Assembly (NCBI GenBank): GCA_044354975.1
Contig: JBIKZA010000017.1
Coordinates: 1-39,992 of the forward strand
DNA length: 39,992 nt
Reading direction: 5' to 3'
Origin: CAIZGX01 sp044354975
GTDB lineage: Bacteria > Bacteroidota > Bacteroidia > Flavobacteriales_D > Sanyastnellaceae
The translations under genes and the position numbers were made by a program. Below the pieces are notes generated by a model. The model ran no database searches and was not told the DNA's origin. It saw only the letters and a list, made by a program, of their open reading frames with translations. Shown here in pieces: positions 14,701 to 22,635 of the stretch (its first letter is position 1; every line of letters starts with the position of its first letter).

Positions 14701-15833
14701 CTGGTGGTATTTAGTCTGTCTTCGATTTTGGCTTTTTTATTCCTTTGAATAATTTGAATCGACATGAAAAGGAGTAGCAACAAAATAAAAATTTCTAGGG
14801 CCCCGATGGCGGCTGAAGAATAACCTGAAGTCAAAAGAAATAATAACAGCATGAGTGCAATAATCGCGCTTGTGGTGATTAATATTTTAATAATTCGAAT
14901 CTTCCGAGTAAGTTTATCTAATCGCTTTTGCAGTAAGTTTTTTTCCTCCTCTGAGATTGGAGGTTTAGTCAGTGTTTCGCCTTCTTGATAGGGCAATAAG
15001 TAACGCTCTCCATTAAGTTTATTTCTTCTCGATGTTGCAATTAGAAAAACGACAAGGCTTGCAATTCCAACAGGAAATAATGGTGACAAAGTAAGGATTG
15101 AGAGTATTCCAGAAATTATTCTGACTGTTTTGAGCTTTTTCAGTATTTGATCAATTTCAGCTAGTCTTTTCTCAATCTCTTTTTTGCTTTTGTGATTTTC
15201 GAGGTTAGAAGGATTAATCGCCAGTTCATGACGCTTCTGATTTAATTTTATTTGGTTCTTATGTTTGTTTTTTAAAAGAGTAAAAGCGATAATAAGAATT
15301 ATTGAAACAATGCCTCCTAAACCTCCGAGAGTCAATAGAACAAAAGCAAACTCAAAGTCTGTTCCTAAAAGCATAGCTATACTTCCAATGAAAGTAACCG
15401 CACTAATGAGTAATACCAACCAGGAGTGTGCAACTAGTTTCTTGTCTATTTGAAGTTGATCTTTCAGTTCAATTGTATTCGGTAATTCTTGTTCCTTCTT
15501 CTTAACCTTGGGAACAGTATCTGAAATGGAAGGAGCAGGGCGATGTTGTTTATGTTTTGAATCTATGCTCAAGGGACCTTGTTCACCGCTTTCTTGTTTT
15601 TCGATGGAGTCAGGAAAAATAGGGTGAAGTGCAGATTCATTTTTTGAGTGAGGCTTTGGCGTGAGGGAAAGTTTGCTCTCTTCCTGCTGAAATTGATTCG
15701 CGCTATTTCCCTTCGGGAATAGATGTTGAACGTTCCATGTGGTGTGATAGCCGCTGGAGTATTTTCTTTTTTCAATGGTGCATCCGTTTAATAAGAGTGT
15801 ACAGAAAATTATCAGTGCAAGAATTTTCGACAT
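14697..15833 (-). CDS. Putative lipoprotein with several membrane segments, unknown function
   Basis: A 378-residue protein. A lipoprotein signal peptide (MSKILALIIFCTLLLNGC, lipobox Cys18) is followed by a YSSGYHTTWN motif of the KRKYxxGYH type seen in flavobacterial lipoproteins. Then comes a polar Pro/Ser/Lys linker, and from about residue 135 several hydrophobic segments (LVLLISAVTFIGSIAML, FVLLTLGGLGGIVSIILII, then a pair near LSPLFPVGIASLVVFLI and a final pair near the C-terminus) separated by charged coiled-coil stretches. The frame is open upstream to 15962, but the lipoprotein start at 15833 fits better and lies 21 nt after an exact TAnnTTTG box. Function not recognised. Confidence 0.8.
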   Translation of the reverse strand: MSKILALIIFCTLLLNGCTIEKRKYSSGYHTTWNVQHLFPKGNSANQFQQEESKLSLTPKPHSKNESALHPIFPDSIEKQESGEQGPLSIDSKHKQHRPAPSISDTVPKVKKKEQELPNTIELKDQLQIDKKLVAHSWLVLLISAVTFIGSIAMLLGTDFEFAFVLLTLGGLGGIVSIILIIAFTLLKNKHKNQIKLNQKRHELAINPSNLENHKSKKEIEKRLAEIDQILKKLKTVRIISGILSILTLSPLFPVGIASLVVFLIATSRRNKLNGERYLLPYQEGETLTKPPISEEEKNLLQKRLDKLTRKIRIIKILITTSAIIALMLLLFLLTSGYSSAAIGALEIFILLLLLFMSIQIIQRNKKAKIEDRLNTTS

Positions 15834-15854
15834 AAAGTGGATAGTAAGGTTATT

Positions 15855-15862
15855 CAAAAGTA
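15855..15862 (-). promoter_or_regulatory. Putative -7 box of the multi-segment lipoprotein gene
   Basis: TACTTTTG is an exact TAnnTTTG match on the minus strand, 21 nt before ATG 15833. It lies inside the longer open frame and therefore supports the shorter start. Confidence 0.45.
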
Positions 15863-16054
15863 TCGAAAAATGGGAAATTATTAAAGTCACCGATTTGGCT
15901 TGACGATTTTTTTTATCCCTGTTGTATTCCGCAGGAATGAAACCAGCCACGCAGTTTAGCATCGATTTCTAGTTACAATGCCGTATGTGAAAGTTCTATT
16001 TGAAGGATTATGTTTGTTCTTCATCTTGAATGAAAATTTAATGCCCTTGTATCA

Positions 16055-16696
16055 ATGAATGGCAGCGATTTCAAAGCCTTTGTGATTAGAGTTTTCAGAA
16101 GCCCGTGGATTAGAGGGCTGCTTTATTATTCCCTTTTGCTGTTGGGCAGTTTCTGCCTCTTCGCAGGAATTTCTTTAATTGTTAGAGATGGAGAAGAGTA
16201 TAGGCTAATTGGGTGGGGGTATACTGTCCTGGGTTCAATTGCAATGGTATCCATCATTAAGTTTCAAGGGTGGTTCTTCCCGAAAACTGAAAATTCAGAA
16301 CTAAAGCAACCGACGAATGTAATCGCAAGATTTGCGCATACAGCAAGGAGCATTCTTCTTTTGATTGTTTTCTACTTTTTGTATTTACTGTGTTTTGTTG
16401 TTTTTTATTTCACTCATTTTTCATTCATTCATCGCGTTCGATGGGGAAATTTAGATGGAAATGAAACGCTGAATGAATGGTGTCCATTTGGAGTTCATGC
16501 GCAACAATTCGAGACAGTAACATTCGATTTAATTGCTTTTTATCCACTGGTAATGGCGATAATTAGCATTATAGCCTTCAATCACTCGAATAGAGTCGTT
16601 CGCTTGATATTGTTTTTACTTCCCATTGTGGGCGCTATCTTTTTTCTGTTTTTGCATTTGAGCTGCATCGATTCGATTCTTGAGAGGGGTCAATAG
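16055..16696 (+). CDS. Small integral membrane protein, unknown function
   Basis: A 213-residue protein with about five hydrophobic segments: two near residues 18-60 (LLYYSLLLLGSFCLFAGISL, YTVLGSIAMVSIIKF), one near 98-118 (LLIVFYFLYLLCFVVFYF), and two near the C-terminus (PLVMAIISIIAF, LILFLLPIVGAIFFLFL). No family recognised. The region between segments 3 and 4 is polar and contains a single Cys (NEWCPFG). It stands alone between the leftward lipoprotein gene and the tRNAs. Two hairpin-like palindromes follow its stop codon. Confidence 0.7.
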   Translation: MNGSDFKAFVIRVFRSPWIRGLLYYSLLLLGSFCLFAGISLIVRDGEEYRLIGWGYTVLGSIAMVSIIKFQGWFFPKTENSELKQPTNVIARFAHTARSILLLIVFYFLYLLCFVVFYFTHFSFIHRVRWGNLDGNETLNEWCPFGVHAQQFETVTFDLIAFYPLVMAIISIIAFNHSNRVVRLILFLLPIVGAIFFLFLHLSCIDSILERGQ

Positions 16697-16707
16697 TGTT
16701 ATTTTGA

Positions 16708-16766
16708 AAATTGCACATCTGAATGTGCAGAATGGAGCGCTAAATGCACAACCGAATGTGCAATTT
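16708..16766. repeat. Pair of TGCACA-N6-TGTGCA palindromes
   Basis: Two 18-bp palindromes, 16712-16729 and 16745-16762, both read TGCACA-N3-GAA-TGTGCA and are spaced 33 bp centre to centre. The outermost arms also pair: AAATTGCACA (16708-16717) with TGTGCAATTT (16757-16766). They sit just after the stop of the 213-aa membrane-protein gene and before a terminator hairpin. They may be a repressor operator pair or a 3' UTR structure. Confidence 0.7.
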
Positions 16767-16804
16767 GAATGTTCTCAAGTAAACTTGGCCGAATTCCTTC
16801 AAAC

Positions 16805-16836
16805 AAAAAGTCCCCAACTTCGTTGAGGACTTTTTT
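16805..16836. terminator. Bidirectional intrinsic terminator
   Basis: AAAAAGTCC (16805-16813) pairs with GGACTTTTT (16827-16835); CAAC/GTTG extends the stem past one mismatch, with a 3-nt loop. A T-run follows on both strands. It would end transcripts of the membrane-protein gene from the left and of tRNA-Arg from the right. Confidence 0.8.
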
Positions 16837-16845
16837 GTCTCTTCG

Positions 16846-16919
16846 TGATCCCGAAGGGATTCGAACCCCTGGCCGTCTGCTTAGAAGGCAGATGCTCTAT
16901 CCAACTGAGCTACGAGATC
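16846..16919 (-). tRNA. tRNA-Arg (anticodon TCT)
   Basis: On the minus strand the acceptor GATCTCG pairs with CGGGATC, followed by discriminator A. The D-arm (AGCTCAGTTGGATAGAGC), anticodon stem TCTGC/GCAGA around loop CTTCTAA (anticodon TCT), and T-loop GGTTCGAATCC are all present. Length 74 nt. CCA is not encoded. A terminator hairpin follows at 16805-16836. Confidence 0.96.
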
Positions 16920-16928
16920 ATTCATCTG

Positions 16929-16958
16929 TAAAAAAAGAAAGACAACCGAGTTGTCTTT
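16929..16958 (-). terminator. Intrinsic terminator between the two tRNAs
   Basis: A 9-bp stem (AAAGACAAC 16938-16946 with GTTGTCTTT 16950-16958) and 3-nt loop, followed on the minus strand by a T-rich run (16936-16930). It should end most tRNA-Pro transcripts; read-through into tRNA-Arg is possible, since no separate promoter is obvious in the 45-nt gap. Confidence 0.75.
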
Positions 16959-16964
16959 TCTTTG

Positions 16965-17038
16965 TCGGGGTGGCAGGATTCGAACCTACGACCTCCTGCT
17001 CCCAAAGCAGGCGCGATACCGGGCTACGCTACACCCCG
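16965..17038 (-). tRNA. tRNA-Pro (anticodon TGG)
   Basis: Minus strand: acceptor CGGGGTG pairs with CACCCCG plus discriminator A; D-arm GCGTAGCCCGGTATCGCG; anticodon stem CCTGC/GCAGG around loop TTTGGGA (anticodon TGG); T-loop GGTTCGAATCC. Length 74 nt, CCA not encoded. The -7 box of its promoter lies about 30 nt upstream. Confidence 0.96.
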
Positions 17039-17066
17039 AAATGCTCTTTAGCACCCTAAGGGGGTG

Positions 17067-17095
17067 CAAATATACAGCTCTTTTTGAATTAACAA
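17067..17095 (-). promoter_or_regulatory. Promoter of the tRNA-Pro/tRNA-Arg unit
   Basis: Leftward: TTG (17095-17093), an 18-nt spacer and TATATTTG (17074-17067), an exact TAnnTTTG. The spacing is close to the Bacteroidota norm. The -7 box ends 28 nt before the mature tRNA-Pro 5' end, a sensible leader for RNase P processing. Confidence 0.6.
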
Positions 17096-17120
17096 GACTT
17101 CTTACAAAATCTTTTTTATC

Positions 17121-17948
17121 CTACTGCGCGAAGATGCTACGGGCATCAACGTTTGCACTAATCGGATTAATAACCATCGTCGGAATTCCAGCTTCGTTGG
17201 TAATTATCTTTTGCTCTGCATCTGCTCCAAAAGCATGGATCAATCGTTCGCCAGCAAAATTCAAAATACAGATCAAATCAATCTCAGCATACTGACCGTA
17301 TTTAACAATCTCCTTCACAAATCCAGAACTTCCCTCCTCCGTTACTTTCGTCTTACAAGCAATTCCGCGCTCATTGAAATACCCTTCAGCATAACTCATG
17401 TTGCGCTTCACTTGGTTATTTAAAAACTCATCGGTTTCCTTCGGACATATAATGTGAACCTCTGCGCTGAACTTAGAAGCCAGTTCACTTGCAAACTTTA
17501 TTTTTTGCTTGGTTTCCTTGTGTAAGTCCAACGGAACCAAAATCTTTTTAATATTCGCTGTTTGAGTAGTATTTTCTTGCACAACAATAAACTGTGCGTC
17601 AGAGTCTGTAATAACTCGAAGCGCATTGCTGCCTGTAATAAACTGCATGCCACGCATGCCGTGAGTTCCCATAACTACCAATTCTCCAGTAAGCTCTTCT
17701 GTTACTTTCGGAATGACATCGAAAATATTTCCAAACTCAATGACAGGGGTAGCACTAACGCCTGTGTTTTCTTTGAACTTAGCAATTTGCTTGTTCAATT
17801 GTTCTGCAGCTGCAGATTCCCCTGACTTGTCTTTGGCAATGTGAAGAATTTCAACAGGAGTTTTAAGGGTTTTTGATATTTCACACGCGTAATTTCCAGC
17901 AACATCGGATGTGCTAGAGAAATCTGAAAGGACAATAATCTTCGACAT
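17121..17948 (-). CDS. Universal stress protein with two USP domains
   Basis: Cytoplasmic 275-residue protein. Domain 1 (1 to about 140) starts MSKIIVLSDFSSTSDVAGNYA and has the nucleotide-loop-like GTHGMRGMQFITGSNA; domain 2 (about 146-275) starts KKILVPLDLHKETKQKIKFA and ends with IPTMVINP, but its ATP loop is degenerate. Such tandem USPs are common in Bacteroidota and are linked to stress and starvation; the partner is unknown. An exact -7 box (TACTTTTG) lies 81 nt upstream, leaving a long 5' UTR. Confidence 0.93.
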   Translation of the reverse strand: MSKIIVLSDFSSTSDVAGNYACEISKTLKTPVEILHIAKDKSGESAAAEQLNKQIAKFKENTGVSATPVIEFGNIFDVIPKVTEELTGELVVMGTHGMRGMQFITGSNALRVITDSDAQFIVVQENTTQTANIKKILVPLDLHKETKQKIKFASELASKFSAEVHIICPKETDEFLNNQVKRNMSYAEGYFNERGIACKTKVTEEGSSGFVKEIVKYGQYAEIDLICILNFAGERLIHAFGADAEQKIITNEAGIPTMVINPISANVDARSIFAQ

Positions 17949-18029
17949 ATCAATTATTTTTTTTAGTGCTATCTTCCCCTAAATCAAAGGGAATGAGAAT
18001 GCGATTAATGTTTTTCATATTCGGTGGTT

Positions 18030-18037
18030 CAAAAGTA
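18030..18037 (-). promoter_or_regulatory. Putative -7 box of the universal stress protein gene
   Basis: TACTTTTG on the minus strand matches TAnnTTTG exactly and ends 81 nt before ATG 17948. No clear -33 TTG at the expected distance. Confidence 0.35.
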
Positions 18038-18099
18038 ATAAAGAATATGCACCTTAGCGGTGGTTTTATTTCACGAAATTTACCACAATAAATTGCCTG

Positions 18100-18702
18100 A
18101 TGACAGAATTAAGTGCCTTCTATTTGCAACACCTTGAACCGGTGCTTCAGCGCTTAAAAGACGGGCTGAATAAACATTATTACTACCATGATGTTCGCCA
18201 TACCCTTGATGTGATTGAGCAGTCACAAACAATTGGTAAACTTGAGGGTGTTTCTCTACGCGAATTAGAAATCCTTAAAATTGCGGCTTTGTTCCACGAT
18301 ACTGGGTTCTTAAAGGTTCGCACAGGGCATGAACAAGCGAGTGTAGACTTTTTTCAGAACATAGGCGGATTAAACACTTTGACATACGAGGAATGCGATG
18401 CTATAACGGGCTGCATAATAGCTACACACATGCCCCAAAAGCCGAAGAATCAATTGGAACAAATACTTTGCGACGCCGATGTAGATTATTTGGGAAGAGA
18501 AGACTTTAGTTTAATTGCGGAAAATTTATTTCTTGAAATGTCTGCATGTGGAGAAATGAGCGACCGCATAACTTGGGATAATCTTCAAATTAAATTCTTG
18601 GAAGGACATGCCTATCATACCGTTTCAAATCAGGAACGAAGGAATGCTAAAAAAGAAGAGAACTTGAATGAGGTGCGTCAACGTGTTAAGCCAAAGAGTT
18701 AA
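18100..18702 (+). CDS. HD-domain phosphohydrolase
   Basis: A 200-residue cytoplasmic protein of the HD superfamily. Metal-binding residues are visible in order: H34 (YYHDVRHTLDV), H66-D67 (AALFHDTGF), H77 (RTGHEQAS) and a late aspartate in LCDADVDYLGR. This is the HD layout of predicted metal-dependent phosphohydrolases acting on nucleotides or cyclic nucleotides; the substrate is unknown. The C-terminus is basic (AKKEENLNEVRQRVKPKS). It stands alone, diverging from the universal stress gene. Confidence 0.9.
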   Translation: MTELSAFYLQHLEPVLQRLKDGLNKHYYYHDVRHTLDVIEQSQTIGKLEGVSLRELEILKIAALFHDTGFLKVRTGHEQASVDFFQNIGGLNTLTYEECDAITGCIIATHMPQKPKNQLEQILCDADVDYLGREDFSLIAENLFLEMSACGEMSDRITWDNLQIKFLEGHAYHTVSNQERRNAKKEENLNEVRQRVKPKS

Positions 18703-18731
18703 TTCGTTTTTTCTTCCAATTGTTATCCCGT

Positions 18732-19292
18732 TCATCTCTTAATGAAGGCGAAGAGTCTGTAGAATACATATCCGAACATTCCACCCATGAACCAGCCCAT
18801 GAGAATATCGGTTGGGAAGTGCACGCCCAAATAAATTCGTGAAAGCGAAGTCAGGATGGTTGCGAGTATGAGAATGCTTTGCAATCTATGGTGTCTTGGT
18901 AACGCCAGAAGCAAGAAGAACGTTAGTGCTGCAAAATTACTAGCGTGAGAAGAATAGAAACCGTAATTCCCGCCGCGATAGTCGTTGCCGTTACTGTCTT
19001 TCGCGTAGTGCAATTCGTCCTGAAGTTTTTCGGTGTGCGAAGGGCGCAAACGTTGCACAGTGGGTTTGAAAATTCGACTTGAAACAAGGTCACTCATTCC
19101 CACAGAAAGAGAAGCAAGAAGAATCGCATAGATGCCGAATTTTTTCCCGTGCGTGATGATCAATTGCCAAATAATGTAGGCGAATAACGGAATCCAAGTT
19201 GCGGTGCCGCTAATAACAAGCATGGTCTTGTCGAACCCGTATGTAAAGAGACCGTTTATGGCTTTGAGCAGGGCAATGTCAAGTTCAATCAT
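18732..19292 (-). CDS. PAP2-superfamily membrane phosphatase
   Basis: A 186-residue membrane protein with about five hydrophobic segments and the three PAP2 motifs: KPTVQRLRP (K76-P84), YSSHASN (S115-H116) and SRIYLGVHFPTD (R152, H158, D162). The family removes phosphate from lipids such as phosphatidate, undecaprenyl pyrophosphate or lipid A; which one cannot be told. It starts 5 nt after the fadD-like stop, as last gene of pyrE-SRPBCC-fadD-PAP2, which hints at a lipid substrate. Confidence 0.93.
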   Translation of the reverse strand: MIELDIALLKAINGLFTYGFDKTMLVISGTATWIPLFAYIIWQLIITHGKKFGIYAILLASLSVGMSDLVSSRIFKPTVQRLRPSHTEKLQDELHYAKDSNGNDYRGGNYGFYSSHASNFAALTFFLLLALPRHHRLQSILILATILTSLSRIYLGVHFPTDILMGWFMGGMFGYVFYRLFAFIKR

Positions 19293-19297
19293 CAGCG

Positions 19298-21052
19298 TTA
19301 TGCGTACAACTGTGCTATTGCGTCTGCGTAATTCTCAAGGATTTTTTTGCGCTTCAGCTTTAGCGTAGGCGTTATTTCTCCGTTTTCTACGGTAAACGGA
19401 TTTGCAATTAAATGAATGCCTTTGATTTGTTCCCAGTTCCCGAATCCGTTGTTCATCTCTGAAATAAACGCTTTGATTTCCGCATTTAATTTTTCATTTT
19501 GAATAATCTCTTCGTTCGATAGAGCGGCCAATTCTGGGAAGTGAATTTTTGCGAAAGTGCAATCGACAACAATCAAAGCACCAGGGAATTTTTGCCCGTC
19601 GCCAACGACCATGCATTGTTCTATGAAGTGCGATTCTTTCAATGCGTTTTCGAGTACCTGCGGTGCAACATATTTTCCACCACTGGTTTTAAATAGTTCT
19701 TTCTTTCTATCTGTAATCTTTAGAAAACCATCTTTGATTATTCCAATGTCACCTGTGCTAAACCATCCGTCATTCAATACTTCAGCGGTGGTTTCTGGGT
19801 TTTTATAATAGCCCATCATGACTTGCGGGCCCTTCACCAATATTTCTCCGTCAGCAGCAAATTTCACTTCGGTTTCAGGGATAATGGTGCCAACAGTTCC
19901 TGGATAATACATGTTTGGTCTGCGCAAGGTATTCACGGAAATAACTGGAGAAGTTTCTGTAAGTCCATACCCTTCTTTAATTGGAATACCCGCTGCTGTA
20001 AAGAATCGAGCAAGTCTTGGTTGAAGCGCTGCAGAGCCACAAGCTATGGCGCCAATTTCTGTCAAACCAAGGGCAGCCTTCACTTTGCTGAAGACAAGCT
20101 TTTGCGCAATCTTCAACTTGAATTCATACCAGCCGCCATTGGCGCGTTCCGGTTCCCATTGAAGCGCAAGCTTTACAGCCCATTGAAAAAGAGATTTTTT
20201 AATTCCTGTATTTGCTTCACCTTTGGCAATAATTCCGTCAAAGAATTTTTCGAGTAGGCGAGGAACTGCTGTGAAAATATGGGGCTTGTTCGCGATTAAA
20301 TCGTCTTTGATGTTGTCCATTCCCGTAAGTGTAATACTCACGCAATTGTCGATGTACAAGTAATGCAGCATGCGCTCGAAGATGTGACACACAGGAAGGA
20401 AACTCACGCAACGCGCTTGTCCTTTTACCAATTCAGGTAATCTGTCAACGCAGTGTTCAACATTCGAAGCAATGTTGCTGTGTGAAAGCATGACTCCTTT
20501 TGGAAGTCCTGTAGTTCCTGAAGTGTAAATGATTGTTGCTAAGTCTTCGGTCTTAATTTTATCTTTTCTCGTTTGAACTTCCGTCGCAGAATCTTCATTC
20601 AAAGAAAGTAATTCTTTCCAATGTCTTGCGCCTTCAATTTTTTCGAAGGTGAAAACTTCTTTCAATAAAGGTGTGTTTTGACGAATGTTTCGAATTTTGT
20701 TGAGTAGTTCCAGGTTCGAAACAAAACATATCGTTGCCTCGCTGTGATTCAAAATGTATTGAATATCATGCTCGGTCATGGTTGGATAAATGGGAACATC
20801 GACGGCTCCTATTTGTAACGCGGCATGATCACAAATGTTCCATTCGGTGCGGCTTGCATCGGTGATGAGCGCAACTTTTTGTCCGGGTTGAAGGCCGTAT
20901 TCTACAAGTCCACTGCTGAGTTGATTGACATGATCAATAAACTTTTGTGTCGAGTAATTTTCCCACTCTCCGTTGCATTTGCTGCGGAACATGACGTCAA
21001 GAGGAAGATTCTCCAATTGATCGTAGGCGAAGTCGAATAATCTTTTATACAT
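19298..21052 (-). CDS. Long-chain fatty acid--CoA ligase (AMP-forming)
   Basis: A 584-residue member of the ANL superfamily that activates fatty acids to acyl-CoA through an acyl-AMP. Motifs: P-loop YTSGTTGLPKGVMLSH (about residues 175-190), GYGLTETSPV, STGDIG and the hinge ITDRKKELFKTSGGKYVAP typical of FadD15-like ligases, with the catalytic lysine near the end (PTLKLKRKKI). It begins 12 nt after the SRPBCC gene stop and precedes the PAP2 gene by 5 nt. It may serve beta-oxidation together with the acyl-CoA dehydrogenase at 26549. Confidence 0.94.
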   Translation of the reverse strand: MYKRLFDFAYDQLENLPLDVMFRSKCNGEWENYSTQKFIDHVNQLSSGLVEYGLQPGQKVALITDASRTEWNICDHAALQIGAVDVPIYPTMTEHDIQYILNHSEATICFVSNLELLNKIRNIRQNTPLLKEVFTFEKIEGARHWKELLSLNEDSATEVQTRKDKIKTEDLATIIYTSGTTGLPKGVMLSHSNIASNVEHCVDRLPELVKGQARCVSFLPVCHIFERMLHYLYIDNCVSITLTGMDNIKDDLIANKPHIFTAVPRLLEKFFDGIIAKGEANTGIKKSLFQWAVKLALQWEPERANGGWYEFKLKIAQKLVFSKVKAALGLTEIGAIACGSAALQPRLARFFTAAGIPIKEGYGLTETSPVISVNTLRRPNMYYPGTVGTIIPETEVKFAADGEILVKGPQVMMGYYKNPETTAEVLNDGWFSTGDIGIIKDGFLKITDRKKELFKTSGGKYVAPQVLENALKESHFIEQCMVVGDGQKFPGALIVVDCTFAKIHFPELAALSNEEIIQNEKLNAEIKAFISEMNNGFGNWEQIKGIHLIANPFTVENGEITPTLKLKRKKILENYADAIAQLYA

Positions 21053-21064
21053 GAAACGAATATA

Positions 21065-21475
21065 CTAAACGAATTCTTTCGCTAGACGTTCCGACATGTA
21101 ATCGAATAATTGTTGGAAGGGACCTTTCACCATCATTTCCATAAACGGATTAATGGTAGCGTCGCAATCTTGATGGGCGGTGGTCGACGCTCCGTTGCTT
21201 TTCAATTTTGCTTTTAACACAAAAGGAAAGGGACTTTTATCAGTTGTCTCGAAAGTGGTTTCAGCATCGTTATCGTTTAAAACTGCGCTAATGCGTTTCA
21301 ATTCGATGGTGTATACATTTTGAATTTTAAAACAACACGAATCCTCTGTGTTACTCCAATTCGAAATTTTATCTAACGGAAGCAGGCGTTGAATGTTCGC
21401 CATGTTTTGCAAGTAAGCGTGCACCTCTGAGATGGGGGCATTTACTTCAACAATTTTGCTTGTGAATTTAGCCAT
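21065..21475 (-). CDS. SRPBCC (START-like) domain protein
   Basis: A 136-residue single-domain protein. The start AKFTSKIVEVNAPISEVHAYLQN and the alternating strand pattern fit the SRPBCC/polyketide-cyclase fold, a hydrophobic-ligand pocket. The ATG at 21475 overlaps the last 8 nt of pyrE; a start at 21490 would add five residues. Neighbouring pyrE in this way is, to my knowledge, common in Flavobacteriia, but the ligand is unknown. Confidence 0.85.
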   Translation of the reverse strand: MAKFTSKIVEVNAPISEVHAYLQNMANIQRLLPLDKISNWSNTEDSCCFKIQNVYTIELKRISAVLNDNDAETTFETTDKSPFPFVLKAKLKSNGASTTAHQDCDATINPFMEMMVKGPFQQLFDYMSERLAKEFV

Positions 21476-22136
21476 TGGGATGTGATTCAAGGAAAGCAGC
21501 GCTCCATGCGGCTGGATCTTCTCTCCAAACTTTCAACGTGCTTAATTGTTCTTCGCTGATGTATTCTTTTTTCAGCGCTTGCTGAAGCAATGCGTGGTAA
21601 TCGGTAAGTGTATGTAATTTAACATCAGCGTCTTGAAACGCTTGTTTCGCAATTTGAAAATCATAAGTGAATATGGCCACCATTCCCATAATATCCAGTC
21701 CGGCTTCGCGCAAAGCACTTACCGCGCTCAAGCTGCTTTTTCCGGTTGAAATAAGATCTTCAATAACGACAACTTTTTGATTCGGTTCTACCACGCCTTC
21801 AACCTGATTTCCTAATCCGTGTTTTTTAACCTCGCTGCGAACGTAAGCGTATGGAATTCCCATTTCTTGAGCAACTAATGCACCGATAGCAATACCTCCA
21901 GTGGCTACACCAGCAATAATATCAGGTGTTCCGAATTTTTCTTGAATTGCATTTACAAACTGCTGACGAATATGGGTTCTGCAAACAGGGAATGAGAGTG
22001 TTTTGCGGTTGTCGCAATATATAGGTGACTTCAATCCGCTTGCCCAAGTGAATGGTGCTTGAGGTTTCAACTCAATTGCTTTAATTTGCAAAAGATAATC
22101 TGCTACTTGTAATTCCACTTCAATATTTGATTCCAT
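21468..22136 (-). CDS. pyrE: Orotate phosphoribosyltransferase (PyrE)
   Basis: Converts orotate and PRPP to OMP in pyrimidine synthesis. The 222 residues include APFTWASGLKSPIYCDNRK (orotate/PRPP contact), the VATGGIAIG turn, YVRSEVKKHG and the PRPP motif VVVIEDLISTGKSS. It heads a leftward four-gene operon. The -7 box TATTTTCG lies 4 nt before the ATG and inside the Nudix coding region; its start codon overlaps that of the divergent Nudix gene by 2 bp. Confidence 0.97.
   Translation of the reverse strand: MESNIEVELQVADYLLQIKAIELKPQAPFTWASGLKSPIYCDNRKTLSFPVCRTHIRQQFVNAIQEKFGTPDIIAGVATGGIAIGALVAQEMGIPYAYVRSEVKKHGLGNQVEGVVEPNQKVVVIEDLISTGKSSLSAVSALREAGLDIMGMVAIFTYDFQIAKQAFQDADVKLHTLTDYHALLQQALKKEYISEEQLSTLKVWREDPAAWSAAFLESHPNG
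22122..22129 (+). promoter_or_regulatory. Putative -7 box of the Nudix gene
   Basis: AATATTTG (7 of 8 to TAnnTTTG), ending 5 nt before ATG 22135 and lying inside pyrE. Together with the pyrE box at 22141-22148 it makes two face-to-face promoters around overlapping start codons. Confidence 0.4.
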
Positions 22137-22635
22137 GCCGCGAAAATACGTCGTCTCACACCTTGGTCGTACATTAACTTTTTCACAAGAAGAGTTTGTT
22201 AACTATTTCGGTACCTATAAGAGCATAAATGCGGCTGGGGGGTTGGTTGAAAATGGGAATGGTGAATATCTTATGATCAAGCGCAAAGGATATTGGGACT
22301 TGCCAAAGGGAAAAATTGAAAAAGGAGAAAACGATGAAGAAGGTGCGCTTCGTGAAGTAGAGGAGGAGACTGGTCTTGTTGGAATGCATATTGAAAAGCA
22401 TCTGGTGGATACTTTTCATACCTATGAGTTAAAAGGTAAATGGGTGTTGAAGCGCAGCACTTGGTTTCTAATGAAATGCAAGGGCTCACCTAGCTTAATA
22501 CCTCAAACAGAAGAGGAAATAGAGTTGGTAGAATGGTGTTCAAAAAATACACTCACATCGCGATTGCCTGAATCTTACGCAACCATTTCGCTCGTTTGGG
22601 ATGCCTTTATAGCGTCTTCCAGCCTTGAGCACTGA
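22135..22635 (+). CDS. Nudix hydrolase
   Basis: A 166-residue hydrolase of nucleoside-diphosphate-linked compounds. The Nudix box GX5EX7REVEEETGL is complete (GKIEKGENDEEGALREVEEE, then TGL), preceded by AAGGLV and KGYWDLPKGK. A short N-terminal segment of about 35 residues precedes the Nudix fold. Substrate unknown. The ATG overlaps the pyrE ATG by 2 bp on the other strand. The 3' end overlaps the convergent thiL gene by 29 bp. Confidence 0.94.
   Translation: MPRKYVVSHLGRTLTFSQEEFVNYFGTYKSINAAGGLVENGNGEYLMIKRKGYWDLPKGKIEKGENDEEGALREVEEETGLVGMHIEKHLVDTFHTYELKGKWVLKRSTWFLMKCKGSPSLIPQTEEEIELVEWCSKNTLTSRLPESYATISLVWDAFIASSSLEH
22141..22148 (-). promoter_or_regulatory. Putative -7 box of the pyrE operon
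   Basis: TATTTTCG on the minus strand (7 of 8 to TAnnTTTG), ending 4 nt before the pyrE ATG at 22136. It lies within the Nudix coding sequence. Confidence 0.45.

Noticed and set aside
15834..15962. N-terminal extension of the membrane lipoprotein (43 aa).
   Set aside because: It would bury the lipoprotein signal peptide and spans an exact -7 promoter box.
16769..17295. Two ORFs (96 and 114 aa) over the tRNA region.
   Set aside because: They read the antisense of tRNA-Arg and tRNA-Pro and give the well-known false peptides with GIRTPGRLLRR and GFEPTTSC. The tRNAs explain the sequence fully.
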